Source of the DNA: Sphaerimonospora mesophila NBRC 14179 = JCM 3151
GTDB lineage: Bacteria > Actinomycetota > Actinomycetes > Streptosporangiales > Streptosporangiaceae
Direction of reading: 5' to 3'
DNA: 64,000 nucleotides
Assembly (NCBI GenBank): GCA_001552515.1
Contig: BCRI01000024.1
Coordinates: 1-64,000, forward strand
The notes under the pieces are model-generated. The model did not search any database. It was given only the letters and a program-made list of their open reading frames with translations, and was not told the origin of the DNA. A program made the position numbers and the translations under genes. Below, one piece after another: positions 1-8,952 of this stretch (its first letter is position 1; each line of letters starts with the position of its first letter).

Positions 1-70
1 GGTGGGGTGGGGTGGGGTATCCGTACGTAAACGCGTCGACATCGGGGCGTACAGCCGAGATCATGGGGGC

Positions 71-1312
71 ATGTCCGTCCTTAAGGAGGTCCCCTTTCCC
101 CCCGATCCCCGGCAGCCCGGCCAGAATCAGCCCGGCCGGAATCAGCCCGGTCAGAAGCAGGTCACCTCAGAACGGCTCGACTCGGCGCCGGATCCGGTGC
201 CGATGCGGGTGTGGATCGACGACACCGACAGCCCGGCCGATGTGATCGACGCGCTGGCGCTGTCGCCGTTCGCGACCGGCGTCCAGCCCTGGTCGCGCAC
301 CACCCGTCTCGAGCGGGTCCGGCCCGACGCGCCGATGACGGCGACCGGTGGGCTGCTGCTGCGCGTGGCCCAGCACACCGACGGCCACGAGGCCCGCCTC
401 GTCGCGGGCGACGGATGGACGTTGCGGGTGGTCCGGCACGTCAACCGGTCCGCCACGCTCACGGCGACGGCGGTCAGCGAGGAGCTGGCCGCTTCGGTCC
501 TCGCCGAGGCGGTGCGGGACGCGACCGAGACGCCCCCCGACGCCGATCACGTGAGCATGGGTTTCTGGTGGGCGTCGGCGCACGGCCCGCGCCGCTCCGT
601 GAAGCCGATCACCACGACGTCCTGGCCGGAGATCAGGCGCAACTACCCGCGGGCCGCCGCACCCCGCCTGGACACCCTGATGAAGACGACGCCCGGCGAC
701 ATCGGCGGCAGATTGCTGCTGCTGCACGGCCCGCCGGGCACCGGCAAGACCACGTTGCTGCGCACGATCGCCAGGGAGTGGTCCGCCTGGTGCCAGGTCG
801 ACTGCGTGCTCGACCCCGAGCGGCTGTTCGGCGAGCCCGGCTACCTCATGGACGTGGCGGTCGGCTGGGACGGCCCGGACGAGGAGGACGACGAGGCGCG
901 CTGGCGGCTGCTGGTCCTGGAGGACTGCGACGAGCTCATCCGCGCCGAGGCCAAGCAGTCCACCGGACAGGGCCTGTCCCGGCTGCTCAACCTCACCGAC
1001 GGCCTGCTGGGCCAGGGCCGGGACGTACTCGTCGCGATCACGACCAACGAGGACCTCAGCCGGCTGCATCCCGCGGTCGTACGGCCGGGCCGGTGCCTCG
1101 CCCAGATCGAGATCGGCCGGCTCGACGCCGCGCAGGCCGCCGAGTGGCTGCGCGAGTCCGCGCCGAAAACCGCTGCCGGCACACCGGCGACAGGCATGCC
1201 GGCGACCGGCGCTCCCCCGGGCGGTGCGACGCTGGCCGAGCTGTTCGCCCTGCGCGACGGCCGCCGGGTCGCCGAGCCCGACCCGCCCACGTCGACGGGG
1301 CAGTACCTCTGA
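71..1312 (+). CDS. AAA family ATPase, DUF5925 type
   Basis: This is a 413-residue AAA ATPase whose N-terminal half looks like the DUF5925 domain. The Walker A motif GPPGTGKTT lies near residues 220-228 and a Walker B-like LLVLEDCDEL near 280-289. A sensor-like TTNEDL and an RPGR second-region motif follow. No membrane segment is visible, so a cytoplasmic remodelling or chaperone-like role is inferred; the substrate is unknown. The reading frame is open back to base 2, so the start is uncertain: ATG 71 is chosen, and ATG 203 (MRVWIDD) is an alternative. Residues 15-30 carry a short QPG repeat. The C39-like peptidase gene follows after 34 bases in the same direction. Confidence 0.8.
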   Translation: MSVLKEVPFPPDPRQPGQNQPGRNQPGQKQVTSERLDSAPDPVPMRVWIDDTDSPADVIDALALSPFATGVQPWSRTTRLERVRPDAPMTATGGLLLRVAQHTDGHEARLVAGDGWTLRVVRHVNRSATLTATAVSEELAASVLAEAVRDATETPPDADHVSMGFWWASAHGPRRSVKPITTTSWPEIRRNYPRAAAPRLDTLMKTTPGDIGGRLLLLHGPPGTGKTTLLRTIAREWSAWCQVDCVLDPERLFGEPGYLMDVAVGWDGPDEEDDEARWRLLVLEDCDELIRAEAKQSTGQGLSRLLNLTDGLLGQGRDVLVAITTNEDLSRLHPAVVRPGRCLAQIEIGRLDAAQAAEWLRESAPKTAAGTPATGMPATGAPPGGATLAELFALRDGRRVAEPDPPTSTGQYL

Positions 1313-1346
1313 TCCGCCGGACGCCGCCGGATACGTAAACCATCCG

Positions 1347-2522
1347 ATGTGCGGTGTCAGGGCGGAAACGACAATCGGCCAGGTGGTCACCCTGTTGCCG
1401 GCCGATCTGCGCCGCGTCGTCCTCCACCGGTGGTCCTTCGAGGACCAGGAGACCGGGGTGGCGACCTGCCTCGACCCGTTCGGTGACGGCGGCGGGCGGG
1501 CCTGGCCGTACGTCCGGTGGACCTCGCCGGAGCGGGAGATCGGCTTCCCGGCGACCGAGCTGGTGCCGTCGTGGACGGCGGCCGCGCCGCCCGGCGCCTG
1601 GCTGGAGATCGAGCTGCAGGCCAGGGCCGCCGGCGGCGCGCCGACCAAGTGGTACGGCATGGGCCGCTGGGCGGAGGGCGACGCCGACGTCCACCGCACG
1701 TCGCTGCCCGGGCAGGGCGACGACGACGGAGACGTGGCGGTGGACACGCTGGTCGCGGCGGCGGGGCGGCCCTTCGTCGCCTACCGCGTGCGCGCCACGT
1801 TGTACGGCCGGGGCGGTCAGGTGCGGGCGATCAACGTGATGGCCTCGGCCGTACCACGCCTGCCGCCGGGGAAGGCGGGAGACCGGGCCGCCCGGCGGGA
1901 GACATCGGCGGCGGGCGTCGAGCTGGACGTCCCGCGCCGGTCGCAGAAGGTCCACACCGGGCACTATCCGCAGTGGGACGGCGGCGGGGAGACCTGGTGC
2001 AGCCCGGCCTCGTTTACGATGGTGCTCGACTACTGGGGACGCGGGCCCGCGCCGGACGACCTGAAGTGGGTCGCGCCGGGCGATCCGTGTCCCGCCGTCG
2101 ACCACGCGGCTCGTGACATGTACGACCACGGCTATCAGGGCACCGGCAACTGGCCGTTCGGCGTCGCCTACGCGGGACGGTACGGGCTGACCGGCTTCGT
2201 CACCCGGCTGCGCTCGCTGGACGAGCTGGCGCGTCTCATCGCGGCAGGCGTCCCGGTGATCACTTCGCAGTCGTTCAGGGAGCACGAGTTGCCGGGCGCC
2301 GGCTACTCGACCGGCGGCCACATCATGGTGGTCATCGGGTTCACGCCGGAGGGCGACGTGATCGCCAACGATCCGGCGGCGCCGACGGACGACGGCGTGC
2401 GGCGGGTGTACCCACGCGCCGCCTTCGAGGAGGTCTGGCTCCGCGGCACGGGCAGCGGGGGGCTCGTGCACATCGTCCATCCCCCGGATTTCCCACTCCC
2501 GGACTCCGAAGGAAACTGGTGA
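1347..2522 (+). CDS. C39-like cysteine peptidase
   Basis: This 391-residue protein has a C-terminal papain-like C39 fold. The candidate triad is visible: Cys218 in WCSPASF, His325 in GGHIMVVIGF and Asp342 in NDPAAP. The first 190 residues probably form a beta-rich accessory domain. No signal peptide is seen. The start is set at ATG 1347; the frame is open upstream but the extra residues are arginine-rich and shadow the ATPase gene. The stop overlaps the GTG of the S9 peptidase by 4 bases, so the two should be translationally coupled. Family C39-like enzymes cleave peptides or amides; the substrate here cannot be inferred. Confidence 0.85.
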   Translation: MCGVRAETTIGQVVTLLPADLRRVVLHRWSFEDQETGVATCLDPFGDGGGRAWPYVRWTSPEREIGFPATELVPSWTAAAPPGAWLEIELQARAAGGAPTKWYGMGRWAEGDADVHRTSLPGQGDDDGDVAVDTLVAAAGRPFVAYRVRATLYGRGGQVRAINVMASAVPRLPPGKAGDRAARRETSAAGVELDVPRRSQKVHTGHYPQWDGGGETWCSPASFTMVLDYWGRGPAPDDLKWVAPGDPCPAVDHAARDMYDHGYQGTGNWPFGVAYAGRYGLTGFVTRLRSLDELARLIAAGVPVITSQSFREHELPGAGYSTGGHIMVVIGFTPEGDVIANDPAAPTDDGVRRVYPRAAFEEVWLRGTGSGGLVHIVHPPDFPLPDSEGNW

Positions 2523-4390
2523 CGATCAAGGCCGTGGACGTCGCCCGCATGGACGACCGTCCTCTATGGGTGGAAATTTCTGGAAATGAAGCCTGGTGGG
2601 ATGAGCCACGGCCGCACGAGGGCGGTCGCCGCTGCGTCGTGCGGCGCACGGCGGACGGCCGGATCGAGGACGTGCTCCCCGCCGGGTGGAACGCCCGCAA
2701 CCGGGTCATGGAGTACGGCGGGCGGTCGTGGCGGGCCCACCGGGGACGTCTCATCTTCACCGAGTGGACCGACGGCCGGCTGTACGTGTGCTCCCCCGGC
2801 GGCGATCCGGTCCCGCTGACCCCGCCAGACGAAGCGCACTACGCCGACCTGGTCGTACGCGACGACGAGGTGTGGTGCGTACGCGAGATCGGCGGCGGTC
2901 CCGGCGGCGGTCAGGATGCCGAGAGGGTCGTCGAAAGGGACATCGTGGCGGTGCCGCTCGACGGCTCCCCGCTCCGCTCGGTCATAAAGTCACACCATTT
3001 CCTCATGAATCCGCGCATTTCGCCGGACGGGCGGCAGATCGCCTACATCGGGTGGAACCACCCGGACATGCCGTGGGACGCCACCGAGCTGTGCGTCGCC
3101 CCGATCGAGGGCGGCCCGCACCGGGTGGTCGTCGGCGGCGCCGCGACCGTCCAGGCGGAATGGCGCGACGCGGACAGCCTGTACGCCGTCACCGACCCCA
3201 CCGGCTGGTGGAACATCCACCTGGTCGGCCTCGACGGCACGACGCGTAACCTGACGCCGCTCGCGCTGGAGTTCGGCGACGCCCCGTGGAAGATCGGCAG
3301 CACGTTCTTCGCGGTCTCCGACGGCCGGATCGTCGCCATGTACGGCACGGCCGACGAGCGCCGCATGGGCGTGCTCGACCGGCCGCCCGGTCCACGGGGG
3401 GCCTCGATCAGGGACATCGCCGGCGACCACACCTTCTGGGCGCCCACGCTGTCCGCCGACGGCGCGAACGTCGTGGGCGTGGCCGCCTCGCCGCACCGGC
3501 CGTACGAGGTGGTGCGGATCGACCTCGGCGGCCCCGACGAGGGGGGCGGCACGCGGGAGGTGCTGTCGGCGCCCAAGGCGCTGCCCCCGGCCGGGCTGCT
3601 TCCGGTCCCCGAGCCGGTGACCGTCGACGGCGTGCACGCGCACCTCTATCCCCCGCCGGCGGAGGAGACGGGGCGGCCCGCGCCGTACGTGCTGTTCGTG
3701 CACGGCGGACCGACCGGCTCGGTCGCGCCGGTCCTCGACCTGGAGGTCGCCTACTTCACCAGCCGGGGCATCGGCGTCGTCAGGGTGAACTACGGCGGTT
3801 CGACCGGGTACGGCAGGGCCTACCGGGAGCGGCTGCGGCACAACTGGGGCGTCGTCGACGTCCGCGACTGCGAGACCGTGGCCCGCTGGCTGCTGCGCAC
3901 CGGGCGGGCGGAGAAGGTGGCGATCCGCGGCGGCAGCGCGGGCGGCTGGACCTCGCTGGCCGCGCTCACCCACAGCGACGTGTTCTGCGGCGCGGTCTCC
4001 TTCTACGGGATCTCCGATCCGGAGGGGTGGGAGACCCACGACTTCGAGTCGCGCTATCTGGAGGGGCTGATCGGCCCGCTGCCGGAGACCCGGCAGCGCT
4101 ACCTCGACCGCTCGCCGATCAGGCACGCCGCGGCCGCCTCCGGACCCGCGCTGCTCATGCACGGCCTGGAGGACGCGGTGGTGTACCCGTCGCAGTCGGA
4201 GCGGTTCGCCGCCGCGCTGGCCGAGCACGGGGGCCGGTGGGCGTACCTGACGTTCCCCGGGGAGCAGCACGGCTGGCGGCGTGAGGAGACGATCGTCGCG
4301 GCGCTCGAGGCCGAGCTGGCGTTCTACGGCCTGATCTTCGGTTTCCCCACGCCGGAGGTGCCCCCGCTGACCCTCCAGGAGGGCCGATAG
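2519..4390 (+). CDS. S9 family (prolyl oligopeptidase-like) serine peptidase
   Basis: This 623-residue protein has a beta-propeller-like N-terminal half (SPDGRQIAYIGW and similar blade signatures) and a C-terminal alpha/beta hydrolase domain. The catalytic triad is apparent: Ser473 in GGSAGGW, Asp552 in GLEDAVVYP and His584 in GEQHGW. This arrangement is typical of S9C acylaminoacyl/dipeptidyl peptidases that trim short peptides in the cytoplasm. No signal peptide is seen. GTG 2519 overlaps the stop of the C39-like gene. It converges on an oligopeptide-type ABC importer, consistent with a peptide-scavenging neighbourhood, though the two are not co-transcribed. Confidence 0.9.
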   Translation: MTIKAVDVARMDDRPLWVEISGNEAWWDEPRPHEGGRRCVVRRTADGRIEDVLPAGWNARNRVMEYGGRSWRAHRGRLIFTEWTDGRLYVCSPGGDPVPLTPPDEAHYADLVVRDDEVWCVREIGGGPGGGQDAERVVERDIVAVPLDGSPLRSVIKSHHFLMNPRISPDGRQIAYIGWNHPDMPWDATELCVAPIEGGPHRVVVGGAATVQAEWRDADSLYAVTDPTGWWNIHLVGLDGTTRNLTPLALEFGDAPWKIGSTFFAVSDGRIVAMYGTADERRMGVLDRPPGPRGASIRDIAGDHTFWAPTLSADGANVVGVAASPHRPYEVVRIDLGGPDEGGGTREVLSAPKALPPAGLLPVPEPVTVDGVHAHLYPPPAEETGRPAPYVLFVHGGPTGSVAPVLDLEVAYFTSRGIGVVRVNYGGSTGYGRAYRERLRHNWGVVDVRDCETVARWLLRTGRAEKVAIRGGSAGGWTSLAALTHSDVFCGAVSFYGISDPEGWETHDFESRYLEGLIGPLPETRQRYLDRSPIRHAAAASGPALLMHGLEDAVVYPSQSERFAAALAEHGGRWAYLTFPGEQHGWRREETIVAALEAELAFYGLIFGFPTPEVPPLTLQEGR

Positions 4391-4421
4391 CCGAGGTGGC
4401 CCTTCTCCTCGGCGCGGCCGG

Positions 4422-4454
4422 GCCGCCCCCCTTTCCCGTGATGGGTGGGGCGGC
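4422..4454. terminator. Stem-loop between convergent genes
   Basis: Perfect 8-base arms GCCGCCCC and GGGGCGGC enclose a 17-base loop. The hairpin lies between the stop of the S9 peptidase and the stop of the convergent ABC permease, so it could stop transcription from both sides. There is no U-tract, as is usual in high-GC actinomycetes. Confidence 0.5.
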
Positions 4455-4455
4455 G

Positions 4456-5295
4456 CTACCGGAGGCGGGGGTCGAGGGCGTCGCGTACGACGTCACCGAG
4501 CATGAGGAAGCTCAGCACGGTCGCGGTGAGGAACAGCGCGGGGAAGACCAGCAGGTGCGGGTGCTCGGCGAAGAACGTCTGGGCGACGTTGAGCTGCAGG
4601 CCCCACGACACGTCGGGGTACTGCAGCCCGACGCCCAGATAGTCGAGCGTGGCCTCCCCGGCGATGACGTTGCCGACATTGAGCATGGCCACCACGAAGA
4701 CCGGCGCGATCGCGTTGGGCAGGATGTGGCGGAGCATGATGCGCCGGTCTCCGGCGCCGAGCGCGCGGGCGGCGACGACGAAGTCCATCTCCCGTACGGC
4801 GAGCACCTGGCCGCGCATGAGACGGGTCATCGTGGTCCATCCCAGCAGGACCAGCACGAGCGTCATCGCCCAGATGCCGTGGTCGGGGAAGGCCACCAGG
4901 ATGACGGTCGCGCCCAGGACGAACGGGATGCCGAAGAACACGTCGGTCAATCTGGAGATCAGTGCGTCGGCCACGCCGCCGTAGTATCCGGCGATCAGGC
5001 CGAGCACGATGGAGATCAGCAGCGCGAACACGGTGACCGCGAGGCCGATCAGGATCGATGCCCGGGTCCCGTGCACGATCTGCGACCAGTAGTCGCAGCC
5101 CTGCAGGTCGTACCCGAACACGGCGCCGGGCGCCGGGCCCTGTTTGGACATGCGCAGGTCGCAGCCCTCGTTCGGGCCCAGACGGGCGAACAGGCCGGGG
5201 AAGGCCGCCATCGCGCCCGCCACGACGAGGACGGCGGCGGAGAACCAGAAGATCACCCGGCCGCGCAGCTCCAGCCAGGTGTCACGCGCGAGCAC
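4456..5295 (-). CDS. Oligopeptide-type ABC permease, DppC/OppC-like
   Basis: This 279-residue inner-membrane permease has several hydrophobic segments (e.g. ILIGLAVTVFALLISIVLGL) and the EAA-loop region of binding-protein-dependent permeases (ARALGAGDRRIMLRHILPN). Length and motifs fit the DppC half of a heterodimeric peptide or nickel transporter. An extracytoplasmic loop between the first two segments contains two cysteines (EGCDLR and LQGCDYW). It overlaps the DppB-like gene by 14 bases. It is the last gene of the operon and no ATP-binding subunit follows. Confidence 0.9.
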   Translation of the reverse strand: MLARDTWLELRGRVIFWFSAAVLVVAGAMAAFPGLFARLGPNEGCDLRMSKQGPAPGAVFGYDLQGCDYWSQIVHGTRASILIGLAVTVFALLISIVLGLIAGYYGGVADALISRLTDVFFGIPFVLGATVILVAFPDHGIWAMTLVLVLLGWTTMTRLMRGQVLAVREMDFVVAARALGAGDRRIMLRHILPNAIAPVFVVAMLNVGNVIAGEATLDYLGVGLQYPDVSWGLQLNVAQTFFAEHPHLLVFPALFLTATVLSFLMLGDVVRDALDPRLR

Positions 5296-6211
5296 GGGAG
5301 ATCCTCGGGTCGAGCAGGCCGTACAGGAGATCGACGGCCAGGTTGGCGGCTATGAAGATCATGACGAGCAGGGTGGCGACGCCGACGACGACGGGACCCT
5401 CCTGGAGCTGGATCGACTGGAACACCTGCTGGCCGATGCCCGGCAGGTTGAAGATGCCCTCGGTGACGACGGCCCCCGCCATGAGGTTGCCGAAGTCGAT
5501 GCCGAGGAAGGTCACCACGGGGATCAGCGAGTTGCGCAGCGCGTGCACGCCGACGACCCGCCGTCTGCGCATGCCCTTCGCGGTGGCCGTACGGACATAG
5601 TCGGCGCGCAGGTTCTCCACCAGGGCGGTACGCGTCAGCCTGGCCACGTAGGCGAGCCCGAACGATCCCAGCACCATCCCGGGCAGCAGGTAGCTGGCCG
5701 GCCAGCCCTCGTCGGTCCCCGCGGTCGGGAACAGCCCCAGGTTGAGGCCCAGGACGATCTGGGCCGTGTAGCCGACCACGAAGACCGGGACGGCGATGAC
5801 GAACGTCGTCCCGGCGAGCACGGCCGTGTCGGCGGCCCCGCCCCGCCGGAGGCCGGCGACGACACCGAGCCCGATGCCGACGACCAGCTCGAAGACCCAC
5901 GCGGTCAGCGCGAGCTGCGCGGTGACCGCCCACCGGTCCTGGAGGAGCTCGCTCACCTGCTGACCGGTGAACGTCTCCCCCAGGTCGCCCTGGAACACGC
6001 CGAGCATGTACCGGCCGTACTGGACGAGCAGCGGGTCGTTCAGGTGGTAGCGCTCCCGCATGACGTTCAGCACCTGATCGGGCACCGGCTTGTCGCCCGC
6101 GAGCGCCAGGATCGGGTCTCCCGGCAGCACGAACACCATCGCGTAGATCACGAAGGTGGTCGCGAAGAAGACCGGGACGGCCTGCGCCAGGCGCCGCGCG
6201 GCGTATCTCAC
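5282..6211 (-). CDS. Oligopeptide-type ABC permease, DppB/OppB-like
   Basis: This 309-residue permease begins with a first membrane segment directly after a basic start (VRYAARRLAQAVPVFF) and the typical DppB periplasmic region LPGDPILALAG. The EAA-like loop is NLRADYVRTATAKGMRRRRV. GTG 6211 is chosen because it overlaps the stop of the upstream substrate-binding gene by 4 bases; a longer frame exists but its extension is not DppB-like. It should pair with the DppC-like product to form the membrane channel. Confidence 0.9.
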   Translation of the reverse strand: MRYAARRLAQAVPVFFATTFVIYAMVFVLPGDPILALAGDKPVPDQVLNVMRERYHLNDPLLVQYGRYMLGVFQGDLGETFTGQQVSELLQDRWAVTAQLALTAWVFELVVGIGLGVVAGLRRGGAADTAVLAGTTFVIAVPVFVVGYTAQIVLGLNLGLFPTAGTDEGWPASYLLPGMVLGSFGLAYVARLTRTALVENLRADYVRTATAKGMRRRRVVGVHALRNSLIPVVTFLGIDFGNLMAGAVVTEGIFNLPGIGQQVFQSIQLQEGPVVVGVATLLVMIFIAANLAVDLLYGLLDPRISRARA

Positions 6212-7800
6212 GACCGCTTGACCGTGATCGTGTGGAGATTGGCGCTGTAGGGGGTGAGCTCCACGCCCTGCAGCCTGGCCGAGAAGCCGGACTGGTCCTG
6301 CCAGTTCCACAGCGGGATCATCGGCATCTCTGCGAGCGCGATGTCCTCGGCCTTCTGGTAGAGCGGCAGGCTCGCCTCCAGGCTCGGCGCGGAGTTCGCC
6401 TGCTCGAGCAGGGCGTCGAACTCCTTGTTCTCCCAGCCCATGCGGTTACCCTCGCCCCACTGGTATTCCAGGTAGTTCTGCGGGCTCGGGTAGTCCATGA
6501 CCCAGTTCTGGCGGTACGGACCGTCCTCCTTGCGCTGCCGCAGCGTGGTGAGGTAGTCGGAGGCGGGGATCTTGCGGAACTTGATGTCGGCGATGCCGAG
6601 GTTCTGCTTCAGCTGGTTGGCCACCGCCGTCATCCACTGCTCGTAGCTGGGGTCGGCGTTGGAGAAGTAGAGGTTGAGCGTGCCGCTGAAGCCGCCGGCC
6701 TGGTCGTACAGTTGCTTGGCCTTGGCCGGGTCGTAGACGCACGCCGCACCGCAGGCGTCGGCGCGGTAGCCGGGCACCACCGGCGCGAGCAGCGACGCCA
6801 TCGGCTGGAACGTGCCGTCGTAGACCGCGTCCACGATCGCCTGCCGGTCGATCGCCATGGAGAAGGCCCGGCGCAGGTCGGCGCCGGCGAACCGCTTGTC
6901 GAACAGCGGGAAGCCCAGGTAGTCCATCGTGCCGCCGGCGATCGCGACGAACCGGTCGCCGAGCAGCCGCTTGGCCTCGGCCGCGCTGGCCGGCGGGATC
7001 GTCTGCAGCAGGTCGACCCGGCCGGCCCGCAGGTCGGTGTAGGCGGTGTCGCGGCTGGCGTACATCTTGAACGTCACGGCGTCGGCCTTGGCCGCCCGCT
7101 CGCCGGTGTAGGTGGGCGATCGCTTGACCCTGATCTGCTTGTTGTGCTCCCAGGCTCCGTCCATGACGAACGGTCCGTTGCCGATGGGCGCCTGGTCGTA
7201 CGCCTCGAGGTCGGCGAAGGCGGCCTTCGGCATCGGCGCGAACGCGATGTAGGCCAGCGTGATCGGGAACTGGCTGAACGGCGCGGTGAGCGTTACCCGC
7301 AGCGTGGTGTCGTCGACGACCTCGAGGCCGCTCAGCTTGTCGGCGGCCGGCTCCCCCTCCTCGGGGTTCAGCGCGTCGTAGCCCTCGACGTTGGCGAAGT
7401 AGTAGTTGTTGGTCCAGCCGTTGGGGCCGTACGCGGTGGCGTTCCAGGAGTCGGCGAAGCTCTGCGCCGTGACGGGCTCGCCGTTGGCGAACCGGCGATC
7501 CGACTTGATCTTGATGGTCCAGACCTTCTGGTCGGTGCTGGTCACCGACTCCGCTGCGGCCATGACCGGCGTGCCGTCGGCGCCGAGGTGGACGGGTGTG
7601 TCGAAGAGCGCGTCGAGCACGGTGATCGAGTAGCTGCTGGAGGTGTTGCCCGGGGTGAGGTGGTCGGGCTCGGTCAGCGCGACCGAGAACTCGTTCGCCT
7701 CAGCCTTGCCGTCCGAACCGGACGGGGAACCTCCGCACCCTCCGATGAGCATGGTCATCGCCGCGGCGAGGGCGGCGGCCCGTCTTCTGCTGACCCTCAC
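6208..7800 (-). CDS. Solute-binding lipoprotein of a peptide-type ABC importer (SBP family 5)
   Basis: This 530-residue lipoprotein starts with a basic n-region, a short hydrophobic stretch and the lipobox LIGGC (Cys22). The mature part matches family 5 extracellular binding proteins of DppA/OppA type (SDRRFANGEPVTAQSF, then FSMAIDRQAIVDAVY). GTG 7800 is preferred over a longer frame because GGAGG stands about 5 bases upstream and the signal sequence starts there. It is first in a three-gene operon with the two permeases. The ligand is probably a peptide, but family 5 also binds nickel and sugars. Confidence 0.9.
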   Translation of the reverse strand: MRVSRRRAAALAAAMTMLIGGCGGSPSGSDGKAEANEFSVALTEPDHLTPGNTSSSYSITVLDALFDTPVHLGADGTPVMAAAESVTSTDQKVWTIKIKSDRRFANGEPVTAQSFADSWNATAYGPNGWTNNYYFANVEGYDALNPEEGEPAADKLSGLEVVDDTTLRVTLTAPFSQFPITLAYIAFAPMPKAAFADLEAYDQAPIGNGPFVMDGAWEHNKQIRVKRSPTYTGERAAKADAVTFKMYASRDTAYTDLRAGRVDLLQTIPPASAAEAKRLLGDRFVAIAGGTMDYLGFPLFDKRFAGADLRRAFSMAIDRQAIVDAVYDGTFQPMASLLAPVVPGYRADACGAACVYDPAKAKQLYDQAGGFSGTLNLYFSNADPSYEQWMTAVANQLKQNLGIADIKFRKIPASDYLTTLRQRKEDGPYRQNWVMDYPSPQNYLEYQWGEGNRMGWENKEFDALLEQANSAPSLEASLPLYQKAEDIALAEMPMIPLWNWQDQSGFSARLQGVELTPYSANLHTITVKRS

Positions 7801-7920
7801 TGATCCTCCGCCTCTCCGTCGTGTTGCCGGTGAGGGTAGGTAACGCTCCACGCCGTCGCATCGGATGTTTTACGTATTCCCCTAACGGCCGGGTCAGGGC
7901 ACGCTGATCGTGGAGGACGC

Positions 7921-8892
7921 ATGGACGAGATCAGCCTCAGCGCGCGCCACCTGCACGCGGTCGCGGAACTCGGGTTCCAGGTGGCCCGGCAGGGGGCGCA
8001 CGGCGCGATGACGGCGCTGCGCGAGGTCATCCCGGTGGAGGCCTACGAGTTCGTCGCGTTCGACCCGGCGACCGGCCGTCACCGGTCTTTGGTGTCGTCG
8101 GGGCACGCCCGGGTCGACGAGGACGCCGCCGAGGAGTACGCCCGGCTGGACGCCTACCGCCGGGCGATGTCGCTCAGGGTGCCCGTGGTGATGGGGTCCC
8201 CCGGCACCGAGCGTTACTTCCGCCGCCATCTGGAGCCGTACGGCTGGCGCGCCGGGATCACCACGCCGCTGTTCCTGTCGGGCGGCCGCTACACGGGCCT
8301 GCTGCACATCACCTCGCGCGCCGACCTGCCGCCGGAGACGGGCCCGGTCGTCAGCGCCGTCTCCCCGGCCCTGGCGCACCTCACCGACCTGACCCGATGC
8401 GTGATCGACCCGCTCGGGCTGCCACCGGGCTTCCACGCGGTGGCGTTCGAGCGCGGCGGCCGGCGCCGCGACGTGGCCGGGTGGCCGCTCTCCGAGGTGC
8501 TGGCGGCGGAGCCGGCGATGGCCGAGCTGGCCAGGGAGTTCATCGACTCGCGCGAGCTGTCCCGGCGCGGGCTGTGGCAGGACGGCGCCGGCCGGTGGCG
8601 CGAGGTGCGCCTGCATCGGGCCGGGGTCGGCTTCCACGGGTCGATCCAGGGCGCCGTCATCGCCGAACGTCCCTGCGAGCCGCCGTACGACCTCACGGCC
8701 CGGGAGATCGAGGTGCTCACCCGGGTCGCCCAGGGCGACTCCAACCCGCAGATCGCGGCCGCGCTGGTCCTCAGCGTCCGTACGGTGACGACCCACCTGG
8801 AGCACATCTTCGCCAAACTCGGGTGCGACAGCCGTACGCGCCTCACCACGAAGGTCATCGCCGAGGGTCTGTGCCGCCTGATTCTCCCCTGA
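7921..8892 (+). CDS. LuxR-family transcriptional regulator
   Basis: This 323-residue regulator has a C-terminal LuxR/GerE helix-turn-helix at about residues 258-320 (LTAREIEVLTRVAQGDSN, then SVRTVTTHLEHIFAKL). The N-terminal 200 residues look GAF-like and may bind a ligand. No receiver-domain signature is seen, so it is not an obvious two-component regulator. GGAGG lies 5 bases before ATG 7921. It is divergent from the peptide ABC operon across 120 bases and might control it; that is inference from position only. Confidence 0.85.
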   Translation: MDEISLSARHLHAVAELGFQVARQGAHGAMTALREVIPVEAYEFVAFDPATGRHRSLVSSGHARVDEDAAEEYARLDAYRRAMSLRVPVVMGSPGTERYFRRHLEPYGWRAGITTPLFLSGGRYTGLLHITSRADLPPETGPVVSAVSPALAHLTDLTRCVIDPLGLPPGFHAVAFERGGRRRDVAGWPLSEVLAAEPAMAELAREFIDSRELSRRGLWQDGAGRWREVRLHRAGVGFHGSIQGAVIAERPCEPPYDLTAREIEVLTRVAQGDSNPQIAAALVLSVRTVTTHLEHIFAKLGCDSRTRLTTKVIAEGLCRLILP

Positions 8893-8952
8893 GCCCGATC
8901 TCAACAGGATCCCTACAAGCGGAGACGGGCCGTGGTCCGACATTATTGGCGC

